A DNA stretch of 64,000 nt from NCBI RefSeq assembly GCF_000330885.1, contig NC_020059.1, positions 1,105,001-1,169,000 on the forward strand, in the 5' to 3' direction. This document shows positions 37,906-46,683 of the stretch, one piece after another. The notes under the pieces were generated by a model, which made no database searches, was not told the DNA's origin, and saw only the letters and a program-made list of their open reading frames with translations. The stretch comes from Rhizobium tropici CIAT 899. Its GTDB lineage: Bacteria; Pseudomonadota; Alphaproteobacteria; Rhizobiales; Rhizobiaceae. Position numbers and translations under genes: made by a program. The first letter of the stretch is position 1, and the number at the start of each line of letters is the position of its first letter.

Positions 37906-37929
37906 TGATTTGCCAGGAATTTTGCTCGT

Positions 37930-38943
37930 TCAGAAACCGGCCAGAACGACCTTGCCCTTCATCTTGCCGGTCTCGACAAGGGCATGCGCCTTCTTCAGGT
38001 TTGCGGCATTGATCGCGCCCGCAGTCTCCGTCAGCGTCGAGCGAATCTTGCCGGCATCCACCAGCTCGGCAACCTTCGTCAGCAGCTTGTGCTGCTCGAT
38101 CTGATCGGCTGTGTTGAACAGGGGACGGGTGAACATCAGCTCCCAGTGGATCGACACGGCCTTGCGCTTGAAGGGCACAACATCGAGTGTCTTCGGATCG
38201 TCGATGAGCGCAAACCGTCCCTGCGGGGCGATGGCTTCGACGATCGAGCCGATATGATCTGACGTATTTGTCGTTGAGAACACGAAAGCGGGAGCACCGA
38301 TGCCGAGTGCCGCGATCTGCGGCGCAAGCGGCTTCGAATGATCGATGATGTGATGGGCGCCCAGCTCCTTGACCCAGGCCTGCGTTTCCGGACGGGACGC
38401 GGTTGCGATGATGGTGAGATCGGTCAGCGCGCGTGCGATCTGGATGGCGATCGATCCGACACCGCCCGCACCGCCGATGATGAGGATGGTATTGGCGACG
38501 CCGGGAACCGGGTCTTGTACTTTCAGGCGGTCGAACAGCGCCTCATAGGCTGTGATCGAGGTCAGCGGCAGTGCGGCGGCGGCCGGAAAATCGAGGCTCT
38601 TCGGCTTGGCGCCGACGATGCGCTCGTCGACGAGATGAAACTCGGCATTCGAACCATCGCGGTTGATGGCGCCTGCATAGAAGACCTCATCACCGGGCTT
38701 GAACATGGTGACGTCGGGGCCAACCGCCTTGACGATGCCGGCGGCATCCCAACCGAGGATCTTGTACTCGCCTTCGCTCGGAGCGACGTTGGCACGGATT
38801 TTGACATCGACGGGATTGACGGAAACGGCCTTCACTTCGACGAGCAGATCGTGGCCCTTTGCCTCGGGCGTCGGCAGCTCGATGTCGATCAGCGATGTCT
38901 CTGCGGAAATGGGTTGCGGTTGCTTGTAGGCGACTGCACGCAT
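37930..38943 (-). CDS. zinc-type alcohol dehydrogenase / quinone oxidoreductase family protein
   Basis: A 337-residue medium-chain dehydrogenase/reductase. N-terminal GroES-like domain (NPVDVKIR, ILGWDAAGIV) and a C-terminal Rossmann domain with IIGGAGGVGSIAIQIA. The cysteine and histidine zinc ligands of classic alcohol dehydrogenases are not evident, which points to an NADPH:quinone-oxidoreductase-like enzyme. It is divergent from an HxlR regulator, the common arrangement for a redox or electrophile response. Confidence 0.85.
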   Translation of the reverse strand: MRAVAYKQPQPISAETSLIDIELPTPEAKGHDLLVEVKAVSVNPVDVKIRANVAPSEGEYKILGWDAAGIVKAVGPDVTMFKPGDEVFYAGAINRDGSNAEFHLVDERIVGAKPKSLDFPAAAALPLTSITAYEALFDRLKVQDPVPGVANTILIIGGAGGVGSIAIQIARALTDLTIIATASRPETQAWVKELGAHHIIDHSKPLAPQIAALGIGAPAFVFSTTNTSDHIGSIVEAIAPQGRFALIDDPKTLDVVPFKRKAVSIHWELMFTRPLFNTADQIEQHKLLTKVAELVDAGKIRSTLTETAGAINAANLKKAHALVETGKMKGKVVLAGF

Positions 38944-39047
38944 GGGAGAAGCTCCTGGTTTTGTTGCACAGAGGCTAGATGCGCATTATCCTCAAAAGGC
39001 GCAAGAATGCACAAATTCTGTACGTAGGTACAAAAAGGATACTGTCG

Positions 39048-39452
39048 ATGTCGGTTCCCCGCTCCAAGCTTGTCAGGAATTTCCCGGGATGTCCGGTCGA
39101 GGCGACGCTGAGCCTGCTCGACGGCAAATGGAAGGGCGTGATCCTGTTTCATCTGTTGGGGGGAACGCTTCGTTTCAACGAAATCCGCCGCAAGCTGCCG
39201 TCGGTGACGCAGCGCATGCTGACCAAGCAATTGCGGGAACTGGAAGAATCCGGGCTGCTGTCACGCACCGTCTTTCCGGTCGTGCCGCCTCGCGTCGAAT
39301 ATGCGCTGACGCCACTTGGCGCCAGCCTGGGGCCGATCATCAAGGCGATGGCCGTTTGGGGCGAGGAGAACGTATTTTGCCGCGATGGGCGCCAGCAGAT
39401 AGGCGCCCCTGGCATGTCATGCGCGCCCGGTGCGGCGCTCCAGGCCAACTGA
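39048..39452 (+). CDS. HxlR-family transcriptional regulator
   Basis: A 134-residue winged-helix regulator of the HxlR/DUF24 type. It has the N-terminal cysteine (FPGCPVEATLSLLDGKW) often used for redox or electrophile sensing, the recognition helix in PSVTQRMLTKQLRELE and the wing VVPPRVEYALT. ATG 39048 follows AAGGA by eleven bases. It probably controls the divergent dehydrogenase gene across a 104-base gap. The 3' end overlaps the convergent MFS gene by 36 bases. Confidence 0.87.
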   Translation: MSVPRSKLVRNFPGCPVEATLSLLDGKWKGVILFHLLGGTLRFNEIRRKLPSVTQRMLTKQLRELEESGLLSRTVFPVVPPRVEYALTPLGASLGPIIKAMAVWGEENVFCRDGRQQIGAPGMSCAPGAALQAN

Positions 39453-40634
39453 AACGGCGAAGACGGCGAGGCCTCCAACGGAAAGCACCGCGCCGACATA
39501 GCCGGTGGCAGCCGCCGTAAAGCCCCAGGAAATCACCAGTCCGCCCAGCCAGGCGCCGAGCGCATTGGCGATGTTGAAGGCGGAGTGATTGGAGGCGGCG
39601 GCCAGCGTCTGCGCATCTGCGGCCACATCCATCAGGCGGGTCTGCACTGCCGGGCAGGCGGCAAAGCCGCAGCCGATCAGGAAGACGCAGATGCAGAGCA
39701 TGATCGGGTTAGCCGCCGTCAGCGAAAAGAGCGTCATGATGACGATGTTGAAGATCATCATGCCGCCGATCGTTCCCTTGATGGAGATATCGCCAAGGCG
39801 CGAACCGACGATGTTGCCGACATTCATGCCGATGCCGAAGAGAGCCAGCACGACCGGCACCATGGCGGAGCCTAGGCCGGCGACCTCGGTCGTCGTCGTC
39901 GCGACATAGCTGAAGATCGAGAACATACCGCCGAAGCCGACGGCAGCGACGCCGAGCGAAAGCCAAACCTGGATGCGCTTCAGCGCACCGAGCTCACGGG
40001 CGATGCTGGCGCCTTCCTCGACCCTGTCCTTGGGAAGGAAGAGGGCGATCAGCAGCATGGTGGCGAGGCCGATGGCGCCGACCATCATGAAGGCTGCGCG
40101 CCAATTCAGAAGCTGTCCGAGGAAGGTGGCGATCGGCGTGCCGATCAGCGTCGCGATCGTGAGACCAAGCATGACCTGGCCGACGGCGCGCACGCGGCGG
40201 TGCACCGGCACCATCGAGGCGGCAACGAGTGCCGCGACGCCGAAATAGGCGCCATGCGGCAGGCCGGTGATGAAGCGAAGCGCCGTGAAGCTTTCGAAAG
40301 TCGGTGCGAAGGCGCTGGAAATATTGCCGGCGGCAAAGATCGCCATCATCAAGAGGAGCAGCGTGCGGCGCGCCATCTTGGCGGCAAGCACGGCAATGAT
40401 GGGCGCACCGACGACGACGCCGAGCGCATAGGCGCTGATGACATGGCCCGCTTCCGGAGTGGTGACGCCAAACGTGTTGGCGACCTCGGGCAGAAGTCCC
40501 ATGATGACGAATTCACCCGTGCCGATGCCGAAGCTACCGACGGCCAACGCCAAAGTCACCAGCGCGATCGCGGTGCGCGACGGCACTTCGACGATGGTCT
40601 GGCTATCGAGGGCCTCGACGGAAATATCGCTCAC
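39417..40634 (-). CDS. MFS transporter, AraJ/sugar-efflux-like
   Basis: A 405-residue major facilitator protein with twelve hydrophobic segments. After the first helix (FGIGTGEFVIMGLLPEVAN) comes the loop-2/3 motif region ending in KMARRTLLLLMMAIF, and the second half repeats the fold. The GTGEFV signature is typical of the AraJ/YdeA/NepI efflux group, which export sugars, nucleosides or drugs. Substrate unknown. Confidence 0.87.
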   Translation of the reverse strand: MSDISVEALDSQTIVEVPSRTAIALVTLALAVGSFGIGTGEFVIMGLLPEVANTFGVTTPEAGHVISAYALGVVVGAPIIAVLAAKMARRTLLLLMMAIFAAGNISSAFAPTFESFTALRFITGLPHGAYFGVAALVAASMVPVHRRVRAVGQVMLGLTIATLIGTPIATFLGQLLNWRAAFMMVGAIGLATMLLIALFLPKDRVEEGASIARELGALKRIQVWLSLGVAAVGFGGMFSIFSYVATTTTEVAGLGSAMVPVVLALFGIGMNVGNIVGSRLGDISIKGTIGGMMIFNIVIMTLFSLTAANPIMLCICVFLIGCGFAACPAVQTRLMDVAADAQTLAAASNHSAFNIANALGAWLGGLVISWGFTAAATGYVGAVLSVGGLAVFAVSVGLERRTGRA

Positions 40635-40951
40635 GGAAACTCCTTGGGCGGCACACGAAACTCAAGCGCCGCGAATCAGGCGGCAAATCCCGGCATTCGG
40701 CGCTCAGTGCATCAAAATGGAATAAGGGACAGGCGGGCATGGACACACCCATGTTGATACTATCAATGAGAGCGATGTTTCTGTCGCGTGCGTTTTTTGC
40801 AGTGCAGCATGTCGGATCGCGCATAAGTGTGCTGCAGTCGATATCGGCGAAACGGCTATAACGCTTGAAATCGTTCCATCCAAAACCATCTGAGAAGAAG
40901 CGCACGGGCCTCAGCCCCTGATACAATTTGCGGAAAGACCGAGAGCCCCCA
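40635..40951. other. divergent intergenic region, MFS / lipid kinase genes
   Basis: A 317-base gap between divergent genes, presumably holding both promoters. I see no gene. A loose inverted pair GTGCAGCAT / GTGCTGCAG lies around 40803-40835. Nothing else stands out. Confidence 0.5.
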
Positions 40952-41899
40952 ATGAAGTTGATCGGCTTTTTCAATCGCGATGGCGGAACGTTCCGCACGA
41001 CTGACATGGCTGCCTATGAAAAGAAAGCGGAACAGGTCTTCCGCGACGCCGGTCACGATTTCGAAGCTGTTGTCGTAGAGGGGCGCAACGTCGTTTCGGC
41101 GATGGAGCGTGCTGCACGCCGCGACGACATCGACGGGATCGTCGCGGGTGGCGGCGATGGCACCATTTCGGCGGCCGCCGCCATCGCCTGGAAAAACGGC
41201 GTCGCTCTCGGCGTCATCCCGGCCGGTACCATGAACCTCTTTGCTCGTTCTCTGCGCCTGCCGCTCGATATATGGCAGACGCTGAACGTTCTTGCGACGG
41301 GTGAGGTCGACAATGTCGATATCGGTAGCGCCAACGGTCGCGCTTTCATTCATCAGTTTTCAGCGGGCTTGCATGCGCGCATGGTCCGCTATCGCAATGG
41401 CTACACTTATCGCTCGCGCATCGGAAAGATGTCGGCCAGCACGCGCGCGGCTTTCGGCGTTATAGCCAATCCGCCGGAATTCGACGTCGACTTCGAGGCC
41501 GGCGGCATTCGCGAGCGCCGGCATGTCTCGGCGATCTCGGTTTCGAACAATCCCTTCGGCGCCAATGCGCTGCTTTATGCCGACAACCTGCGCAGCGGCG
41601 AGTTGGGCTTCTATACCGCAAAGCCCCTTCGGCCGCTTGGCGTTGCCCGCCTTGCCATCGATATGCTGCGCGGCAGGGTTCGTGAGAATGCCGATGTTAT
41701 GGTCATGCATGCACCGGAGGTGCATCTGCACTTTCCGAAGCTGCGGCAGCTCGCCAACTGCGTCATGGATGGCGAACTCTTGCCGCTCGAGCGCGATGTG
41801 ACGCTCAAGGTGCATCCGGGCGAACTCAAGGTGATGGTGCGAGAGGGGACGGCCGCTAGCGTTGCGCGCGAGGGCCCCGTCGACAGCGTCGCCATCTGA
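40952..41899 (+). CDS. diacylglycerol-kinase-family lipid kinase
   Basis: A 315-residue member of the DAGK catalytic-domain family (COG1597), with the nucleotide-binding motif VAGGGDGTISAAA and the following GVIPAGTMNLFARSL. The family phosphorylates diacylglycerol, sphingoid bases or related lipids on the cytoplasmic membrane face; the substrate here is unknown. ATG 40952 begins the conserved region (MKLIGFFNRDGG). It converges on the glutamine-synthetase-like gene, five bases away. Confidence 0.85.
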   Translation: MKLIGFFNRDGGTFRTTDMAAYEKKAEQVFRDAGHDFEAVVVEGRNVVSAMERAARRDDIDGIVAGGGDGTISAAAAIAWKNGVALGVIPAGTMNLFARSLRLPLDIWQTLNVLATGEVDNVDIGSANGRAFIHQFSAGLHARMVRYRNGYTYRSRIGKMSASTRAAFGVIANPPEFDVDFEAGGIRERRHVSAISVSNNPFGANALLYADNLRSGELGFYTAKPLRPLGVARLAIDMLRGRVRENADVMVMHAPEVHLHFPKLRQLANCVMDGELLPLERDVTLKVHPGELKVMVREGTAASVAREGPVDSVAI

Positions 41900-41904
41900 G
41901 AGAG

Positions 41905-43245
41905 TCAGAGGCGCGGCAGATAGGTGCGATAGTCAAAATCGGACACGGTGCGCAGATAGCGGATCGCTTCCTTGTGCTTCGTGTCGCAGTAAAGCCGCTG
42001 ATATCGCTCGCCGAAGATATCAGCGATGAATGCCGAGGCGCGGAAGCGCTCGACGGCGGTCAGGAAATCATGTGTCAGCTCGCGCGCATCGGTCGGCACG
42101 TGAGCCGGCGTCGTCTCCTCACCGGGATCGAGGTCGTTCTCAAGGCCCAGCAACATACCGCCGAGAATTGCCGCCAGCATGAGATAGGGATTGGCATCCG
42201 CACCTGCGACACGGTGCTCGATGCGCGCGCCCGGCCCATCCTTTTCCGGGATGCGCACGGCCGTTCCGCGATGGCCGAAGCCCCAGGTGAGATCGAGCGG
42301 GGCAAACGAGCCCGGCTGGAAGCGGCGGTAGGAGTTGGCATAGGGCGCAAAGATCAGCTGCGCATCCTGCAAGGTCTGCAGGAGACCCGCGCAGATCGAC
42401 TTCAGCCTCTTCGGCTCGCTGCCCGCAGCATCCAGCACATTGCGCCCTTGAACGTCGATGATACTCGCATGCACATGCAGCCCCGAGCCGGCATGGTCGG
42501 TATAGGGTTTGGCCATGCAAGTCGATTTCAGGCCAAACTTGCGCGCCGCCTGCTCGGCCACGCGCTTCAGCATGATGCAATCATCCGCAGCCGCCAGCGC
42601 ATCCGGGCGATGCAGCAGGTTGACTTCGAACTGGCCGGGGCCGAATTCCGCCGTCGTCGCATCCGCCGGCAATCGCTGCGCTCGCGCGTAGGCGCGCAGC
42701 GTTTCAAGGTAGTCGCCAAGGAGATCGACGGCATCCATGTCGTAGAGCTGAAAGCCGTTTGGCTCGCCTTGATAGGTGAGGGCCGGCGGCGGCGAGGGGA
42801 TGCCTCTGTCGCGCCAGTCTCCGGCGAGCAGATAGAATTCCAGCTCTGTCGCGATGACGGGCGTCAAGCCGAGCGCCTTGTAGCGATCGACCACCGCGGA
42901 AAGGATGGCACGCGGATCCTGAAAGCTCGGGCTGCCGTCGAGCTCGTGCATGGTGGCGAGCACCTGCTTCGATCCCGCCGGCGCCCAGGGCATATCGGCG
43001 AGCGTGCGCCGGTCGGCGACGCAGGTCCCATCGGGATCTCCGATCGTCAGCGACAGGCCGGTAATATCGTCATTGTCGTCGCCCCAGATATCGAGCGATT
43101 GCGTCGACGTCGGCAGCCGCACGGCGCCGGACCAGACCTTCTTTTCGGCAGAAATCGGGATCTGCTTGCCGCGCAGCCGGCCGTTCATGTCCGAGATCAG
43201 CACCTCGATGCGCGCGTTACCTTCGGTTGCGTTGTCGGCCGCCAT
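41905..43245 (-). CDS. glutamine synthetase family protein, gamma-glutamylpolyamine synthetase-like
   Basis: A 446-residue ATP-dependent ligase of the glutamine-synthetase fold. The N-terminal beta-grasp part (VLISDMNGRLRGKQIP) is followed by the catalytic part, with ATELEFYLL, the GQFEVNLLHRPD metal-site strand and the ATP loop around KPYTDHAGSGLHVHASI. Sequence character fits PuuA/GlnA-II-type enzymes that glutamylate putrescine or other amines, not GlnA itself. The divergent class III aminotransferase suggests shared use in amine catabolism. No adenylylation tyrosine motif is evident. Confidence 0.82.
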   Translation of the reverse strand: MAADNATEGNARIEVLISDMNGRLRGKQIPISAEKKVWSGAVRLPTSTQSLDIWGDDNDDITGLSLTIGDPDGTCVADRRTLADMPWAPAGSKQVLATMHELDGSPSFQDPRAILSAVVDRYKALGLTPVIATELEFYLLAGDWRDRGIPSPPPALTYQGEPNGFQLYDMDAVDLLGDYLETLRAYARAQRLPADATTAEFGPGQFEVNLLHRPDALAAADDCIMLKRVAEQAARKFGLKSTCMAKPYTDHAGSGLHVHASIIDVQGRNVLDAAGSEPKRLKSICAGLLQTLQDAQLIFAPYANSYRRFQPGSFAPLDLTWGFGHRGTAVRIPEKDGPGARIEHRVAGADANPYLMLAAILGGMLLGLENDLDPGEETTPAHVPTDARELTHDFLTAVERFRASAFIADIFGERYQRLYCDTKHKEAIRYLRTVSDFDYRTYLPRL

Positions 43246-43332
43246 GCTCTTGTAAATCCCCGATGCTCACGGCATGGTCGTAAACCAAGATAGCTTGCAG
43301 TCAAGTCCGGCCACGTTGCAGTCTGCAGCTTA

Positions 43333-43465
43333 GCCCCTCACCCTAGCCCTCTCCCCGCAAATGCGGGGAGAGGGGACCCGCCGGTGCTTGGCCGCACCTC
43401 AAGCGCACGGCTGGCGCGATAACTCCCTCTCCCCGTTTGACGGGGAGAGGGCTGGGGTGAGGGGC
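43333..43465. repeat. 133-bp element with 25-bp terminal inverted repeats
   Basis: Ends 43333-43357 and 43441-43465 are reverse complements at 24 of 25 positions. Each end also folds on itself: CCCTCTCCCCG pairs with CGGGGAGAGGG at 43347-43357/43364-43374 and at 43425-43435/43441-43451. There is no coding capacity. It is a rhizobial MITE- or REP-like repeat sitting in the divergent promoter region of the synthetase and aminotransferase genes. Confidence 0.8.
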
Positions 43466-43534
43466 CTGGCACATAATCGCAGCGTCGTCGGACTTGCCTG
43501 ACAAGCACCAATCGCAATGAGGTGAGTTTCAACC

Positions 43535-44902
43535 ATGCCCGACACGCCAAGCCGCTCCAATCTCGCCGCCCTCGATGCCGCCCATCACCTCCATCCTTTC
43601 GCCGATATGCGCAAGCTCAATGCAGATGGCGCCCGCGTCATCCAGCGCGGCGAGGGCGTCTATATCTTCGATGCGGAAGGGCGGAAGTATCTGGATGGAT
43701 TTGCCGGCCTCTGGTGCGTGAATATCGGCTATGGCCGCGCGGAGATTGCCGATGCTGTCGCCAGGCAGATGAACGAGCTGCCCTATTACAACACCTTCTT
43801 CGGTACCACGACCACGCCTGCGACACTTCTTGCCGAGAAGGTCTGTGCCCATGCCGGACCGCAGTTCAACCATGTCTTCTTCACCAATTCCGGCTCGGAG
43901 GCCAATGATACCTGGTTCCGCATGGCGAGGGTTTACTGGGGCGCTGTCGGCAAGCCCACCAAGAAAGCCGTCATTGCCCGCAGGAACGGCTATCACGGCT
44001 CGACGGTTGCCGGCGCCAGCATGGGCGGCATGAAATACATGCACGAGCAGGGCGACCTGCCGATCCCGGGCGTCGTCCATATCGGTCAGCCCTATTGGTA
44101 TGCCGAGGGCGGCGATCTCTCGCCGGAGGAATTCGGTCTCAAGGTCGCTCGCGAACTCGAAGCCAAGATCGACGAGCTGGGTGAAGACAATGTCGCAGCC
44201 TTCGTCGCCGAGCCGGTGCAGGGCGCCGGCGGCGTCATCATTCCGCCATCCAGCTATTGGCCCGAGATCGCGCGCATCTGCAAGGCGAGGAACATTCTGC
44301 TCGTCTGCGATGAAGTGATCTGCGGCTTCGGCCGCCTCGGCGCATGGTTCGGCCATCAGCATTTCGGTGTCGAGCCGGATCTGGCCCCGATCGCCAAGGG
44401 ACTGTCGTCGGGCTATCTTCCGATTGGCGGCGTGCTCGTCAGCGACCGCATCGCCGATGTACTCATCAATGAAGTCGGCGAATTCAATCACGGCTTCACC
44501 TATTCAGGCCATCCAGTCTGTGCGGCAGCGGCGCTGGAAAATCTGCGGATCATCGAGGAGGAAAGACTGGTCGAGCGCGTGCGTGACGATATCGGCCCTT
44601 ACTTTGCCGAGGCTTGGGGCAGTCTTGCCGATCACGACATGGTCGGCGAAGCCGTCAGCATCGGCTTGATGGGCGGCCTGCAGCTCGCCGCCGATAAATC
44701 GACGCGTCGCCGTTTCGAAAAGCCTGACACTATAGGTTCCGCCGTCCGCAACCATGCCCTGGCGAACGGCCTGGTACTGCGGGCCACAGGCGACCGCATG
44801 CTGGCCTCGCCGCCGCTCGTCATCAGCCATGAGGAGGTGGATACCATGGTGCGGACCGCGCGTGGGGCGCTCGATGCCGTGTGGGCGGAGAAGAAATCGT
44901 AG
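43535..44902 (+). CDS. class III (omega-) aminotransferase
   Basis: A 455-residue PLP-dependent aminotransferase, of the aspartate-aminotransferase superfamily class III. FTNSGSEANDTWFRMAR binds the cofactor phosphate, CDEVICGFGRLG holds the PLP-pairing Asp, and the Schiff-base Lys is in LAPIAKGLSSGY. Likely substrates are amines such as putrescine or beta-alanine with pyruvate as acceptor, by resemblance to SpuC-type enzymes and by the neighbouring glutamine-synthetase-like gene. Confidence 0.88.
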   Translation: MPDTPSRSNLAALDAAHHLHPFADMRKLNADGARVIQRGEGVYIFDAEGRKYLDGFAGLWCVNIGYGRAEIADAVARQMNELPYYNTFFGTTTTPATLLAEKVCAHAGPQFNHVFFTNSGSEANDTWFRMARVYWGAVGKPTKKAVIARRNGYHGSTVAGASMGGMKYMHEQGDLPIPGVVHIGQPYWYAEGGDLSPEEFGLKVARELEAKIDELGEDNVAAFVAEPVQGAGGVIIPPSSYWPEIARICKARNILLVCDEVICGFGRLGAWFGHQHFGVEPDLAPIAKGLSSGYLPIGGVLVSDRIADVLINEVGEFNHGFTYSGHPVCAAAALENLRIIEEERLVERVRDDIGPYFAEAWGSLADHDMVGEAVSIGLMGGLQLAADKSTRRRFEKPDTIGSAVRNHALANGLVLRATGDRMLASPPLVISHEEVDTMVRTARGALDAVWAEKKS

Positions 44903-45517
44903 TCAGGGCTTGGGTTTCGGCACGTCCCACTTGCCCGCCTTGTGAAGGGCAAGCGTCAGTGACGCAACGTGGATGACCTGGATCATCTTGCCTTCCAGCG
45001 CCAGGTCGATTGCCTGGCTGATCGGCATGCGGATCAGGCGGATGCGCTCGGTCGGGTCGTCTGCCGGCCTGCTTGCAAGCTCGACATTGCGGGCAATGAC
45101 GATATGCGAGTGGTTGTTATGCGTGGCTGGGTTGGGCGCGAGCTTGCCGACATAGTCCCATTCGACGGATGACAGGCCGGTTTCCTCGCGCAGTTCGCGC
45201 ACGGCCGCTTCGACCGGGCTTACATCATTCGCATCCACGGCTCCGCCGGGAAGCTCGAGCGCGACAACGCCGAGGCCATGACGATACTGCTGAACGAGAT
45301 AGATATGATCCTCGGCATCGAGCGCAATGATCCCGACCCAATCGGGATATTCCAGCACGTAGTAGGGCGCGATCTCCACGCCCTCCGCCGTCACGCAGTT
45401 ATCCGCACGAACCTTCAGCCAGCGATCATGAACAAGGCGCGTCGAGCTTGTTGTCCGCCATGGTGGCAGGTCTGCCGTGTCCGATAGCCGGCTGTTGATG
45501 TCGTCTTTCGAGCTCAT
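44903..45517 (-). CDS. NUDIX hydrolase
   Basis: A 204-residue NUDIX protein resembling ADP-ribose pyrophosphatases. It has the LELPGG approach strand and the box core RELREETGL, which contains the metal-binding REUxEE. The first Glu of the canonical box is replaced: the region reads NDVSPVEAA where GESPxEAA is usual. ATG 45517 starts the family-like region; the open frame continues upstream through the neighbouring glycosyltransferase gene and is not coding there. Confidence 0.85.
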   Translation of the reverse strand: MSSKDDINSRLSDTADLPPWRTTSSTRLVHDRWLKVRADNCVTAEGVEIAPYYVLEYPDWVGIIALDAEDHIYLVQQYRHGLGVVALELPGGAVDANDVSPVEAAVRELREETGLSSVEWDYVGKLAPNPATHNNHSHIVIARNVELASRPADDPTERIRLIRMPISQAIDLALEGKMIQVIHVASLTLALHKAGKWDVPKPKP

Positions 45518-45567
45518 GCGCGGCTCAGCTCCTGTTGCGGATAGGCGCGGACCTAAACGCGATAGGC

Positions 45568-46590
45568 CTAGGCGTCCTGATGATCTCGATCGAAGATCTT
45601 GCGCACGATATAGTTCGGCGAGAGATCGTCGCGATAATAGATGCGGGCGATCATTTCGGCGAGGATGCCAGTGGTGATCATCTGTACCGACGACAGGAGC
45701 AGCACGACGCCGACCATCAGCAGCGGGCGGCTGCCGATATCGTCGCCGAAGATGAACTTGTCGATGAAGAGCCAGAGCAGGATGACGCCGGCAAGCGCAC
45801 CGAGGCCGAGGCCGAGCGAGCCGAAGAAGTGTCCTGGCCGCGCCTTGTAGCGCATGAAGAACATCACGGATAGCAGATCGAGGATGACGCGGAAGGTGCG
45901 TGAAATCCCGTATTTCGACGTGCCGTGCTGACGGGCATGGTGGGTGACCGGGACTTCGCCGATGCGCGAGCTCGGCACGACGCCGGCGACCCAGGCGGGA
46001 ATGAAGCGGTGCATCTCGCCCATCAGCTTCACCTGCTTGATGATGGAAGCGCGATAGATCTTCAGGCTGCAGCCATAGTCGTGCAACTTGACGCCGGTGA
46101 TGCGGCCGATCAGGTAATTGGCGCACCAGGAGGGAATCTTGCGCAGGAGGAGGCCGTCCTGGCGGTTCTTGCGCCAGCCGACGAGCAGGTCGAGCTGGCG
46201 CCGCTCCAGTTCGTCGACCATCGAAGGGATATCCTTCGGGTCATTCTGCAGATCGCCGTCCATGGTGGCGATCAGGCGGCCGTTGGCCGCATCGATACCG
46301 GCCTGCATGGCCGCGGTTTGCCCGAAATTACGCTGAAGCTCGACGATGCGCAGCGTGAGCCCTTCCTGCGAAAGCGACCGGCGGGCATTGACGAGCGTCG
46401 CGTCCGTGCTGCCGTCATCAACCAGGATCAGTTCCCAGGATTTGGCAAATCCGCTCATGGCGGCACATATGCGCTCGATGAGCGGTCCGACGCTTTCTTC
46501 CTCGTTGAAGACAGGCACGACCAGCGAAAGCTCGAGAGTGCTTGCCGGATCGGCCTGGGGGAGGGTCGACTCTGCCGTTGTCTGCAACAC
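45568..46590 (-). CDS. family 2 glycosyltransferase, ArnC/DPM1-like
   Basis: A 340-residue GT-A glycosyltransferase anchored by two C-terminal membrane helices (about residues 245-265 and 280-305). The N-terminal fold has SLVVPVFNEEESVG, LVDDGSTD and the DXD-type ATMDGDLQNDP. This layout is typical of enzymes that load a sugar onto undecaprenyl phosphate for periplasmic lipid or polysaccharide modification. It is divergent from a multispan LPG-synthase-type protein 93 bases away, a suggestive pair. Confidence 0.88.
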   Translation of the reverse strand: MLQTTAESTLPQADPASTLELSLVVPVFNEEESVGPLIERICAAMSGFAKSWELILVDDGSTDATLVNARRSLSQEGLTLRIVELQRNFGQTAAMQAGIDAANGRLIATMDGDLQNDPKDIPSMVDELERRQLDLLVGWRKNRQDGLLLRKIPSWCANYLIGRITGVKLHDYGCSLKIYRASIIKQVKLMGEMHRFIPAWVAGVVPSSRIGEVPVTHHARQHGTSKYGISRTFRVILDLLSVMFFMRYKARPGHFFGSLGLGLGALAGVILLWLFIDKFIFGDDIGSRPLLMVGVVLLLSSVQMITTGILAEMIARIYYRDDLSPNYIVRKIFDRDHQDA

Positions 46591-46683
46591 TTCTTTCTCC
46601 TAAAAGACCGGCAGTACTTGCCGGACGAAACGAGCGAAAAGTCCGGTTTCAGCCTTCCGCTCGCATTTGGGTGCCCTAACTAC

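Larger units (their letters stand above)
37576..37929. other. gene-free region upstream of mgtE
   Basis: A 354-base stretch without a gene. Its left part is a structured mgtE leader (37580-37638) and its right end carries a terminator for the alcohol dehydrogenase gene (37873-37905). The mgtE promoter should lie between them. Confidence 0.6.

Noticed and set aside
45518..46126. Long upstream extension of the NUDIX frame
   Set aside because: It lies opposite the glycosyltransferase gene and reads as basic low-complexity sequence; the family starts at 45517.
45925..46683. N-terminal extension of the YbhN-type frame
   Set aside because: Same reason: it is antisense to the glycosyltransferase gene, and the membrane protein starts at 46684.
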